Shown one piece after another: positions 8,844 to 17,838 of a DNA stretch of 64,000 nucleotides. The notes beneath the pieces were generated by a model, which made no database searches, was not told the DNA's origin, and saw only the letters and a program-made list of their open reading frames with translations. The position numbers were made by a program, and so were the translations under genes. The DNA is from Mesorhizobium zhangyense (GTDB lineage: Bacteria; Pseudomonadota; Alphaproteobacteria; Rhizobiales; Rhizobiaceae), in the NCBI RefSeq assembly GCF_011045115.1, contig NZ_JAAKZG010000006.1:248001-312000 (forward strand). Direction: 5' to 3'. How positions within the stretch are numbered: the first letter of the stretch is position 1; each line of letters begins with the position of its first letter.

Positions 8844-9479
8844 ATGACTTACACGGAAAATCTCTGGCTGTTCCTGACGCTGCTTTTCGGCATCATCATC
8901 GTGCCGGGCATGGACATGCTGTTCGTGCTGGCAAACTCGTTGACGCGGGGGCGCAACGCCGGCCTGTCCGCCACCGCCGGCGTCATGGCCGGTGGCGCGA
9001 TCCACACGCTGTTCGGAGCCCTTGCCGTCGGCATCCTGACGACGCTGGCGCCTTCGGTGTTCACCGTCATGCTTTTTGTCGGGGCGGGCTATATGGCGTG
9101 GATCGGCATAACGCTGATGCGCAGTTCCATTGCCATCGACGCAGTCGGCACGGCCACGGCAAGGTCATTGTGGGTGGCGTTTCGCCAGGGCGCGGTGACC
9201 TGCCTGCTCAACCCGAAGGCTTATCTGTTCGTGCTGGCGGTCTATCCGCAATTCCTCAAGCCGCAATATGGCGCGATCTGGTCGCAGGCGCTGGTCATGG
9301 GCATCATGACCGTGCTGATGCAGCTTGGCGTCTATGGCGGGCTGGCGCTTGCCGCCGGCAGGAGCCGCGACTTTCTCGTCTCGAGCCCGCAGGCAACCAT
9401 GCTGGCGGGACGCGCTGCCGGCGCCATCTTCATCGTCGTGGCAGGGCTCACCGCCTGGCATGGCTGGGCGGCGAGCTGA
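8844..9479 (+). CDS. LysE/RhtB family amino-acid exporter
   Basis: 211 aa inner-membrane protein with about six helices. The first is followed by the family segment IVPGMDMLFVLANSLTRGRNAGLSATAGVMAGGAIHT, and LNPKAYLFVLAVYPQFL matches the conserved mid-protein LNPKA motif. Members export amino acids (lysine, threonine, homoserine) or analogues using the proton gradient. It stands divergent to the WYL regulator, a common regulator-exporter pairing, and convergent with the small gene at 9512. Substrate not determinable. Confidence 0.9.
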   Translation: MTYTENLWLFLTLLFGIIIVPGMDMLFVLANSLTRGRNAGLSATAGVMAGGAIHTLFGALAVGILTTLAPSVFTVMLFVGAGYMAWIGITLMRSSIAIDAVGTATARSLWVAFRQGAVTCLLNPKAYLFVLAVYPQFLKPQYGAIWSQALVMGIMTVLMQLGVYGGLALAAGRSRDFLVSSPQATMLAGRAAGAIFIVVAGLTAWHGWAAS

Positions 9480-9511
9480 AGGTCAAAGGCTCTTGGGAGG
9501 CTGCGCAGGCG

Positions 9512-9700
9512 CTACTTGCGCCTGCCGCTCGGGTCGTTGCCGTCGAGGATGCCCATGTCGCGCTTAAGGTGATCAGGCAGGGTCCGGACGTCGAGTGAGG
9601 CAGCATGGCTGGTGGAGCGTGGCCAGGAAAACTGCCGGAATGCCCGCAGGAACTGGCTGGACGAATATGCGGGGTTCGACTTGGCGTGAACGTGTGACAT
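9512..9700 (-). CDS. Small DUF1127-like protein
   Basis: 62 aa, basic. The C-terminal half, LDVRTLPDHLKRDMGILDGND then SGRRK, resembles the DUF1127 (YjiS-like) domain of short Arg-rich rhizobial proteins, some of which bind RNA and influence phosphate or C/N metabolism. The gene is divergent from the LysR regulator at 9820, an arrangement repeatedly seen for GcvA-like regulators. A hairpin CAGGCGC/GCGCCTG (9506-9524) overlaps its 3' end. Size and weak ribosome site keep confidence moderate. Confidence 0.55.
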   Translation of the reverse strand: MSHVHAKSNPAYSSSQFLRAFRQFSWPRSTSHAASLDVRTLPDHLKRDMGILDGNDPSGRRK

Positions 9701-9819
9701 GTTGGTCCGGTCTTTTTGAAGACCGCTCCTGTTTGATGCGTCGACCCTTTATTTGCGCCTGAAATGCGCTATTTTCCAATCGAACGTCGATCATCATACA
9801 TAAGGTGGCTTTATCCATC

Positions 9820-10725
9820 ATGGTGTCCCAGCTTCCGCCGCTCCAGGCGATCCGCGTCTTCGAGGCCGCCGCCCGCCACGCCAGCTTCACCAAGGCGGCG
9901 GGCGAACTCGGCATGACGCAGGCCGCCGTCAGCTACCAGATCAAGCTGCTGGAGGAGCGCGTCGGCGCGCCGCTTTTCCTGCGCAAGCCGCGCCAGGTGA
10001 CGCTCACCGAAGCCGGGCAGCGGCTGGCGCCATCGATCACCGAAGCCTTCGGGATCATCAGCGAGGCCTATGCCGCCGCGCGCACCGGAGCGGAAGGCGT
10101 GCTGTGTGTCACCACCATCCTCACCTTCGCCTCCAACTGGCTCGCCCGGCATCTCGGCGCCTTCCAGATCGAACACCCCAATCTCGCCGTTCGCCTCGAC
10201 ACCTCAACCCGGCTGATCGATTTCGCCCGCGAGGACGTCGACGTCGCCATCCGGGCGGGACCCGGCAACTGGCCGGGACTCACCAAGCACTTCCTGTTCA
10301 AAGCCGACTTCACGCCCATGCTCAGCCCGAAGCTTGCCGAAAGCATCGGCGGCCTGAAGGAGCCTGCCGACCTCTTGCGCCTGCCGGTGCTCGACCCGGG
10401 CGACTACTGGTGGAAGGAATGGTTCACCGCTGCCGGCCTGCCGACCGACTCGCTGGAATCGCGGCCGCGCAACAGCCTGGGCGCCCAGGCCTATGAGGCG
10501 AATGCCGCCATGGCCGGGAATGGCGTAGCGATACTGACGCGGGCGCTGTTTTCGGCGGAACTCGCCGATGGCCGCCTGATCCAGCCCTTCGATCTGGTTG
10601 CCTGGGACGGCAACGCCTATTGGCTGGTCTATCCCGAGGCACGCCGCAACGTGCCCAAGATCCGCGCCTTTCGCGATTGGCTGCTTACCGCGGTGGAAGC
10701 CACACTCGGCAAGCCCGAGCCCTAG
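9820..10725 (+). CDS. LysR family regulator, GcvA-like
   Basis: 301 aa. The HTH segment LQAIRVFEAAARHASFTKAAGELGMTQAAVSYQIKLLEERVGAPLF (about residues 8-54) is typical of GcvA-type regulators, followed by the periplasmic-binding-like effector domain with REDVDVAIRAGPGNWPGL. ATG 9820 is chosen over GTG 9805, as it starts the typical SQLPPLQAIR. It is divergent from the DUF1127-like gene and probably regulates it. The stop codon forms the edge of a palindromic element. Effector unknown. Confidence 0.9.
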   Translation: MVSQLPPLQAIRVFEAAARHASFTKAAGELGMTQAAVSYQIKLLEERVGAPLFLRKPRQVTLTEAGQRLAPSITEAFGIISEAYAAARTGAEGVLCVTTILTFASNWLARHLGAFQIEHPNLAVRLDTSTRLIDFAREDVDVAIRAGPGNWPGLTKHFLFKADFTPMLSPKLAESIGGLKEPADLLRLPVLDPGDYWWKEWFTAAGLPTDSLESRPRNSLGAQAYEANAAMAGNGVAILTRALFSAELADGRLIQPFDLVAWDGNAYWLVYPEARRNVPKIRAFRDWLLTAVEATLGKPEP

Positions 10726-10823
10726 AGCGGGACGACGTTTCCTTGAATCGTTATCCCACTCTAGAATATTGATTTTGAAGCATGATCTTGTCCGAAAAGT
10801 CTGCAACTTTTCGGGATCATGCT
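10723..10823. repeat. Rhizobiales intergenic palindromic element (two hairpins)
   Basis: Two inverted repeats in tandem: TAGAGCGGGACGA paired with the TTATCCCACTCTA half (10723-10763), then AGCATGATC (10779-10787) with GATCATGCT (10815-10823) enclosing the CCGAAAAG/CTTTTCGG core. Elements of this type are abundant between genes in Mesorhizobium and relatives. It fills the gap between two convergent genes and could act as a two-way terminator. The first arm overlaps the TAG stop of the LysR gene. Confidence 0.8.
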
Positions 10824-10831
10824 CTGGACGC

Positions 10832-12262
10832 TCAGGCCTTGCCAACCCTGGGGATCGCCCAGACATTGACCGGTTCGTCGCGCCCGCGCAGCGTGACGAG
10901 GCCATGGTCGACCAGTCCCGACAGCGCGTCGATCCCGTCCTCGCGCCCGACCGCCTTGACGAGCGAGGCGCCGACGCAGATGCCGGCGTCCAGTTCGCGG
11001 CACAGGGCCTGCAGGCGGCTGGCGACGTTGCAGGTGTCGCCCACCACCGCGATCGACAAATTGCGCTCGCTGCCGACAGCGCCGAGAACGACCGGGCCGT
11101 ACTGGCATCCGATGCCGACCTCTATCGGCTCCTCGCCCGCGGCAATGCGCCGGGCGTTCCATTCGTTCATCGAATTCATCATCGCCCATGCGCAGCGCAT
11201 GGCCCGCGTCGCGTCCGTCTCGGTCGGCCGCGGTACGCCGAACGTCGCCATGATGCAGTCGCCGATATAGTTGTCGACCGTGCCGCCATGGTCGAACACG
11301 ACCTGTTCCATGCGGCGATGGAATTGCCGCAGCAGTTCAAACACTTCTTCGGCCGGGTGGTCTTCGGAATAATTGGTGAAGCCGACGATATCGGCAAACA
11401 CCACCGCAACCTCCTGACGCCGGACGGGACCGAACGGCTCGTCGGCCGATGCCAGTTCGTCGACGACATTGGGCGAGAAGTGCCGCGCCAGATTGATGCG
11501 CGACCGCTCCGCGGCGATGTAGTCGTCGGCCAGCCTTCGGGAGCGCGAAACGACGATCGCCAGGATGCCGGTGACGATCAGGATCAACACCACATTGGCC
11601 GATTGGGCGATGATGTCGACGTAGTTCGGATCCTGCGCGAAATGCAGCCGGTCAACAAGCTCCATGTCGGATCGTATCTTGCTGGCGATATAGGTGCCCG
11701 GCCGCGAGATGACCCAGACTATCGCCCCCGTCCAGGAGAGTGCAGCCGAAAGCCCGAGCCACAAGGCAAGGCGCGGCGAAAGCGTCAACGCGCCAAGGCT
11801 GACGAAGATCAGCAGATAGGCGAAGGTGCCCTCGCGCAGATGCATTGCCGGCGGAATTATGTCTGTGCCGAATGGATTCCGGCCTACGATCAGGAAGGTG
11901 AGCAGCACAATGTCCAGCGTTCCGATCACCGCGCTTAGCCAGGGTGGGCTCAGCCGCCGTTTCACCAGCCGGTAGTTGATCAGGCCGATAATGTAAAAAA
12001 GGCCCAGGCTCGAAAGCGTGAAGGCAAGCGCAGCGCCCCATTTGGCAAAGGCCAGAAAGAACAGGGCGATGGCGACGAGGGCTGCCGAACGCGCCCAGTA
12101 TTGCAGCCGCGCACCCTCGCGCTCCGCGCGCGCCAGCATGGCCGACAGCCGAAACCGCCGCCGCTTACTTAGGCTAGTCGCAGCCTGGATAGCCTCAAGC
12201 GAAATGGTCGGCACATCTGCCTTCGGCTCTGTCTGACTATCGATCGACGGCAAGAGCGTCAT
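10832..12262 (-). CDS. Membrane-anchored class III adenylate/guanylate cyclase
   Basis: 476 aa. The N-terminal half has about six membrane helices (roughly residues 58-235), followed by a linker helix and a catalytic domain (about 270-465). VVFADIVGFTNYSEDHPAEEV supplies the first metal-binding Asp, and VDNYIGDCIMATFGVPRP the second; VVGDTCNVASRLQALC is the purine/transition-state segment. The product is probably cAMP. The architecture (six helices plus one cyclase domain) is common among the many rhizobial cyclases, most of which have unknown signals. Transcribed alone, convergent with the LysR gene. Confidence 0.92.
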   Translation of the reverse strand: MTLLPSIDSQTEPKADVPTISLEAIQAATSLSKRRRFRLSAMLARAEREGARLQYWARSAALVAIALFFLAFAKWGAALAFTLSSLGLFYIIGLINYRLVKRRLSPPWLSAVIGTLDIVLLTFLIVGRNPFGTDIIPPAMHLREGTFAYLLIFVSLGALTLSPRLALWLGLSAALSWTGAIVWVISRPGTYIASKIRSDMELVDRLHFAQDPNYVDIIAQSANVVLILIVTGILAIVVSRSRRLADDYIAAERSRINLARHFSPNVVDELASADEPFGPVRRQEVAVVFADIVGFTNYSEDHPAEEVFELLRQFHRRMEQVVFDHGGTVDNYIGDCIMATFGVPRPTETDATRAMRCAWAMMNSMNEWNARRIAAGEEPIEVGIGCQYGPVVLGAVGSERNLSIAVVGDTCNVASRLQALCRELDAGICVGASLVKAVGREDGIDALSGLVDHGLVTLRGRDEPVNVWAIPRVGKA

Positions 12263-12553
12263 CCAATCCCACCGCTTTCAGAAGCAGGCAACGGGGCCTC
12301 GCGAGCGCGGCTGCTTTGCGCCCGCACGGTCCGTTGATTCCTGCCAGTTTTAGCAAAACCCTCGATTACAGGCGTGAAAATTTTCAACCGTGTTTCCCTC
12401 ATTGAAACATGTTCACGCGACTGGCGCCGAATTTGGGGAGCCGGATCGAAACCTGCAAGAGCCTAGAGCTCATTCTCAGCGCTGAATCGTTCCCTTGTGC
12501 GTCCGAATGGACGCACGGCGATCCAGGTGCTGCGGCGCAGCATCGAATCCGGG

Positions 12554-12581
12554 TTGACATAAATCACGGTAAGTGAATAAT
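12554..12581 (+). promoter_or_regulatory. Sigma-70 type promoter of the smo operon
   Basis: TTGACA (12554-12559), a 16-base spacer and AATAAT (12576-12581) lie 50 bp upstream of smoE. The gap between the cyclase gene and smoE (12263-12630) is otherwise gene-free; I see only this promoter, the operator-like repeat overlapping it and the GGGAGG ribosome site before smoE. Confidence 0.6.
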
Positions 12582-12601
12582 TGCCCACAGCCAAGGCAAA
12601 T
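12579..12601. promoter_or_regulatory. Candidate polyol-regulator operator at the smo promoter
   Basis: AATTGCC (12579-12585) and GGCAAAT (12595-12601) form an inverted repeat overlapping the -10 element and start site. The half-sites resemble those upstream of the SorC-type regulator at 6674-6692. The position suits repression in the absence of polyol. Inference. Confidence 0.35.
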
Positions 12602-12630
12602 GCTCAACTTGGTCCTAGGGAGGAATATCG

Positions 12631-13941
12631 ATGAAACTGACCACGCTCATTCTGGGCCTGTGTTCGGCCAGCGCGCTTGCTTTTTCCGCGCATGCCGAAT
12701 CCATCACCATTGCCACCGTCAACAATGGCGACATGGTCCGCATGCAGAAGCTGACGGAAGACTTCACGTCCAAGAACCCCGACATCCAGCTCGAATGGGT
12801 CACGCTCGAGGAGAACGTGCTGCGCGAGCGCGTCACCACCGACATCGCCACCAAGGGCGGCCAGTACGACGTCATGACCATCGGCACCTACGAGGTTCCG
12901 ATCTGGGCCAAGCAGGGCTGGCTCCTGCCGCTCGACAATCTCGGCGCCGACTATGACGCCAAGGACATCATTCCGGCGATTGCCGGCGGCCTTTCAGCCG
13001 ACGGCAAGCTCTATGCCGCGCCCTTCTACGGCGAGAGCTCCTTCGTCATGTACCGCAAGGACCTGATCGAGAAAGCCGGGCTCAAGATGCCCGACGCGCC
13101 GACATGGGACTTCATCGCCGACGCGGCCCGCAAGATGACCGACCGCGCCAATGACATCAACGGCATCTGCCTGCGCGGCAAGGCCGGCTGGGGCGAGAAC
13201 ATGGCCTTCCTCACCGCCATGTCGAACTCCTTCGGCGCGCGCTGGTTCGACGAAAAGTGGCAGCCGCAGTTCGACCAGCCCGAATGGAAGAAGACGCTTC
13301 AGTTCTATGTCGACCTGATGAAGGATGCCGGCCCGGCCGGTTCCTCCTCCAACGGTTTCAACGAGAACCTGGCGCTGTTCCAGCAGGGCAAGTGCGGCAT
13401 GTGGATCGACGCCACCGTCGCCGCCTCCTTCGTCTCGAACCCAAAGGACTCCACCGTTGCCGACAAGGTCGGCTATGCGCTGGCGCCCGACACCGGGCTC
13501 GGCAAGCGCGGCAACTGGCTGTGGGCATGGTCGCTCGGCATTCCGGCCGGCACGCAGAAGGCTGCCTCGGCTGAAAAATTCGTCGCCTGGGCAACCGGCA
13601 AGGGCTATCTCGACCTCGTCGCCTCGAAGGAAGGCTGGGCCAACGTTCCCCCGGGAACGCGCACCTCGCTCTATGAAAACGCAGAATACCAGAAGGCCGC
13701 GCCCTTCGCCAAGATGACGCTCGACTCGATCAACTCGGCCGATCCGACCAAGCCGACCGTCAAGCCGGTGCCTTATGTCGGCGTGCAGTTCGTCGCCATC
13801 CCCGAATTCCAGGGTCTCGGCACGACGGTGGGCCAGCTGTTCTCGGCAGCACTTGCCGGCCAGTCCAGCGTCGATGACGCGCTTGCGGCAGCTCAAACCG
13901 CCTCGGTGCGTGAAATGACCCGGGCCGGCTACATCAAATAA
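12631..13941 (+). CDS. smoE: Sorbitol/mannitol ABC transporter, periplasmic binding protein
   Basis: 436 aa family-1 solute-binding protein with a clear Sec signal peptide (MKLTTLILGLCSASALAFSA, cleavage after HA). The mature part contains TVNNGDMVRMQKLTEDF, YDVMTIGTYEVPIWAKQGWL and GKLYAAPFYGESSFVMYRKDL, typical of the polyol-binding SmoE/MtlE group. It captures sorbitol, mannitol or related alditols in the periplasm for SmoFGK. GGGAGG lies ten bases upstream of the ATG. It is the first gene of the operon, followed by two hairpins that probably favour higher expression of the binding protein than of the membrane parts. Confidence 0.93.
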   Translation: MKLTTLILGLCSASALAFSAHAESITIATVNNGDMVRMQKLTEDFTSKNPDIQLEWVTLEENVLRERVTTDIATKGGQYDVMTIGTYEVPIWAKQGWLLPLDNLGADYDAKDIIPAIAGGLSADGKLYAAPFYGESSFVMYRKDLIEKAGLKMPDAPTWDFIADAARKMTDRANDINGICLRGKAGWGENMAFLTAMSNSFGARWFDEKWQPQFDQPEWKKTLQFYVDLMKDAGPAGSSSNGFNENLALFQQGKCGMWIDATVAASFVSNPKDSTVADKVGYALAPDTGLGKRGNWLWAWSLGIPAGTQKAASAEKFVAWATGKGYLDLVASKEGWANVPPGTRTSLYENAEYQKAAPFAKMTLDSINSADPTKPTVKPVPYVGVQFVAIPEFQGLGTTVGQLFSAALAGQSSVDDALAAAQTASVREMTRAGYIK

Positions 13942-13990
13942 GGCATCATCTCGATGCCTTGGGCCGTCCGGTTCCCAGTCCGGGCGGCCC
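13940..13990 (+). other. Two RNA hairpins after smoE
   Basis: AAGGCATC/GATGCCTT (13940-13960, five-base loop) is followed directly by GGGCCGTCCGG/CCGGGCGGCCC (13961-13990). No U-run follows, so these look like mRNA-stabilising or attenuating structures between the binding-protein and permease genes rather than full terminators. Confidence 0.55.
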
Positions 13991-14136
13991 GCCCCAACCA
14001 TGTTGGCGTCCGCGTACAGACAGCGTGACTGCCGAGTTCGCCCTGTTTTTGGGCATGCTCAACTCATTCGACCGGCGCCAGGCGCCGCCTGTGGTGAAGA
14101 CAACCGGAACGGTTCATTCAAACCGAGGGTGAAACC

Positions 14137-15009
14137 ATGGCTACTCAACAAACCCGCACGCTTGCGCGCTTCATGATGGCGCCGTCGGTGTTCCTGCTCC
14201 TGATCTGGATGATCGTGCCGCTGGCAATGACGCTGTGGTTCTCGTTCCAGAACTACAATTTGCTCAACCCGGCCAATGTCAGTTTCGCAGGGCTGTTCAA
14301 CTACCAGTTCTTCTACACCGATCCGGCCTTCTTCCAGTCGATCTGGAACACTCTGCTGATCGTCGTCGGCGTTCTGCTGATCACCGTCATCGGCGGCACC
14401 GCGCTGGCGCTGCTGCTCGACCAGCCGATGTTCGGCCAGGGCATCGTGCGCATCCTGGTGATCTCGCCCTTCTTCGTCATGCCGCCGGTGGCGGCACTGG
14501 TGTGGAAGAACATGATCATGCATCCGGGCTACGGCGTCTTCGCCGGTATCTCGAAATCGCTCGGCTTCCAACCGGTCGACTGGTTCGCGCAATACCCGCT
14601 GTTTTCGATCATCATCATCGTTGCCTGGCAGTGGCTGCCCTTTGCCACCCTGATCCTGCTCACCGCGCTGCAATCGCTCGACGGCGAGCAGAAGGAGGCC
14701 GCCGAGATGGACGGCGCCGGCTTCGTCAGCCGCTTCATCCATCTGACCATCCCGCATATGTCGCGGGCGATTACGGTGGTCATCCTGATCCAGACCATCT
14801 TCCTGCTTGGCGTCTATGCCGAAATCCTCGTCACCACCAATGGCGGCCCGGGTTACGCATCGACCAACCTGCCCTTCCTGATCTACCGCACCGCGCTCCT
14901 CGGCTACGACGTCGGCGGGGCATCGGCGGGCGGCATCATCGCGGTCATCCTCGCCAACATCGTCGCCTTCTTCCTGATGCGCGCCGTTGGCAAGAACCTC
15001 GACAAATAG
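14137..15009 (+). CDS. smoF: Sorbitol/mannitol ABC transporter permease
   Basis: 290 aa inner-membrane protein of the MalF type with about six helices. The cytoplasmic EAA loop, EAAEMDGAGFVSRFIHLTIP (about residues 186-205), contacts the ATPase SmoK. The N-terminus RFMMAPSVFLLLIWMIVPL forms the first helix. It lies 195 bp after smoE, past the hairpins, and nine bases before smoG. GGTGAAACC precedes the ATG. Confidence 0.93.
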   Translation: MATQQTRTLARFMMAPSVFLLLIWMIVPLAMTLWFSFQNYNLLNPANVSFAGLFNYQFFYTDPAFFQSIWNTLLIVVGVLLITVIGGTALALLLDQPMFGQGIVRILVISPFFVMPPVAALVWKNMIMHPGYGVFAGISKSLGFQPVDWFAQYPLFSIIIIVAWQWLPFATLILLTALQSLDGEQKEAAEMDGAGFVSRFIHLTIPHMSRAITVVILIQTIFLLGVYAEILVTTNGGPGYASTNLPFLIYRTALLGYDVGGASAGGIIAVILANIVAFFLMRAVGKNLDK

Positions 15010-15018
15010 GAGAGACCC

Positions 15019-15843
15019 ATGGCACGCGCAGTTTCGACACAGACCAAGGTCGGATGGACCATCGCCGCCTGGGTGATCGCCCTGCTGATCTTCTTTCCGA
15101 TCCTCTACACGATCATCACCTCGTTCAAATCCGAGACCGAGGCGATCGCCGGCTTCAAGCTGATCCCGTCGGGAACGCTGGAGAGCTATGCCGAGGTTCA
15201 GTCGCAGAGCAACTACTTCAAGTTCTTCATGAACTCGGTGGTGATCTCCGTCGGCTCGACCATCCTCGCCTTGCTCATTGCGATACCGGCGGCCTGGTCG
15301 ATGGCGTTCTCGCCGACCAAGCGGACCAAGGACATCCTGATGTGGATGCTTTCCACCAAGATGATGCCGGCGGTCGCGGTTCTGGTTCCGATGTATCTGA
15401 TCTTCCGCGACTGGGGACTTCTCGACAGCCGCATCGGCCTGACCGTGATGCTGATGCTGATCAACCTGCCGATCGTGGTGTGGATGCTCTACACCTACTT
15501 CCGTGAAATCCCGGGCGAGATCCTGGAGGCCTCGCGCATGGATGGAGCGACCCTCTGGGGCGAGATCGTCTATGTGCTGACGCCGATGGCTATCCCCGGC
15601 ATCGCCTCGACCATGCTGCTCAACATCATCCTCGCCTGGAACGAGGCCTTCTGGACGATCCGGCTGTCGACGACCAACGCAGCGCCGCTCACCGCCTTCA
15701 TCGCCTCGTTCTCCAGCCCACAAGGCCTGTTCTGGGCCAAGCTGTCGGCGGCCTCGACGCTGGCGATCGCGCCGATCCTGATCATGGGCTGGTTCAGCCA
15801 GAAACAGCTGGTCCGCGGCCTGACATTCGGTGCTGTGAAGTAA
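15019..15843 (+). CDS. smoG: Sorbitol/mannitol ABC transporter permease
   Basis: 274 aa MalG-type permease that pairs with SmoF. It has about six helices and the EAA loop [21 protein letters not shown] (about 170-190). [23 protein letters not shown] after the first helix is the usual periplasmic segment. It starts nine bases after smoF with an AGGAGA ribosome site. Length and order match the rhizobial smo operon. Confidence 0.93.
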   Translation: MARAVSTQTKVGWTIAAWVIALLIFFPILYTIITSFKSETEAIAGFKLIPSGTLESYAEVQSQSNYFKFFMNSVVISVGSTILALLIAIPAAWSMAFSPTKRTKDILMWMLSTKMMPAVAVLVPMYLIFRDWGLLDSRIGLTVMLMLINLPIVVWMLYTYFREIPGEILEASRMDGATLWGEIVYVLTPMAIPGIASTMLLNIILAWNEAFWTIRLSTTNAAPLTAFIASFSSPQGLFWAKLSAASTLAIAPILIMGWFSQKQLVRGLTFGAVK

Positions 15844-15874
15844 CGAAGACAAAAGCCCTTCGGGGGAGGAAATC

Positions 15875-16869
<995 letters not shown>

Positions 16870-16873
<4 letters not shown>

Positions 16874-17646
16874 CACAAAGACTGAAGGGCAAGTCCGCCC
16901 TGATCACGGGTGCTGCGCGCGGCATCGGCCGCGCCTTCGCGGAGGCCTATATCCACGAGGGTGCGACTGTTGCGATCGGCGATATCAATCTCGATGCGGC
17001 GATGAAGACCGCTGACGAGATCGGCCCATCGGCCTATGCCGTCAGCCTCGACGTGACCAACCAAACCTCGATCGAGGCGGCGATCAAAGCCGTGGAACAG
17101 AAGGCAGGTGGGCTCGACATCCTGATCAACAATGCTGCACTTTTCGACCTGGCGCCGATCGTCGACATCACGCGGGCGAGCTACGACAAGCTGTTTTCCG
17201 TCAATGTCGCCGGCACGCTGTTCACCATGCAGGCCGCCGCCCGCTCGATGATCGCGCGGGGCAAGGGCGGCAAGATCATCAACATGGCAAGCCAGGCCGG
17301 ACGGCGAGGCGAGGCGCTGGTCGCCGTCTACTGCGCCACCAAGGCCGCCGTCATCAGCCTGACCCAATCGGCCGGGCTCGACCTCATCAAGCACGGCATC
17401 AACGTCAACGCCATCGCGCCGGGCGTCGTCGATGGCGATCACTGGGACGGCGTCGATGCGCTGTTTGCCAAGCACGAGAAACTGGCAAAGGGCGAGAAGA
17501 AAAAGCTCGTCGGCGAGGCGGTGCCGTTCGGCCGCATGGGCACGGCGCAGGATCTCACCGGCATGGCGATCTTCCTCGCCAGCGCGGAAGCCGAATACAT
17601 CGTCGCCCAGACCTACAATGTCGACGGCGGCAACTGGATGAGTTGA
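16870..17646 (+). CDS. smoS: Sorbitol dehydrogenase, SDR family
   Basis: 258 aa short-chain dehydrogenase, NAD+-dependent; oxidises D-sorbitol to D-fructose in the cytoplasm. The Rossmann motif is [11 protein letters not shown], then DILINNAA, the catalytic Ser in IINMASQAG and Tyr-Lys in [28 protein letters not shown] fits SmoS. The start is a TTG at 16870 overlapping the smoK stop in the form TTGA, an unusual start choice that makes translation dependent on coupling. A long palindrome begins six bases after the stop. Confidence 0.9.
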
Positions 17647-17651
17647 TTTTC

Positions 17652-17798
17652 CCTTCTCCCCTTGTGGGAGAAGGTGGCCGAGCGGAGCGAGGTCGGATGA
17701 GGGGTGCTGGCAGGATCGCCAGCGTCTCATTTCTTCCAACACCCCTCATCCGTCTCGGCGCTGCGCGCCGATCCACCTTCTCCCACAAGGGGAGAAGG
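17652..17798. repeat. Large intergenic palindrome between smoS and mtlK
   Basis: An imperfect inverted repeat of about 147 bp: CCTTCTCCCCTTGTGGGAG at the left is mirrored by CTCCCACAAGGGGAGAAGG at the right, with further pairing inward (GGATGAGGGGTG against CACCCCTCATCC). The left arm itself also contains a short hairpin. It interrupts the operon; transcription presumably continues through it to mtlK. Confidence 0.85.
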
Positions 17799-17838
17799 TG
17801 TCGCGAACTTCGGCGCCCAAAAGAGAAAGCGTCGAAAC

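Noticed and set aside
10598-11938. 446-codon plus-strand frame opposite the adenylate cyclase
   Set aside because: Crosses the palindromic element and is the complement of cyclase motifs; not credible as a gene.
17704-17838. Upstream extension of the mtlK frame into the palindrome
   Set aside because: Unlike the cases at 34764 and 56481, a good ATG with normal family N-terminus exists at 17839, so the repeat is taken as non-coding here.
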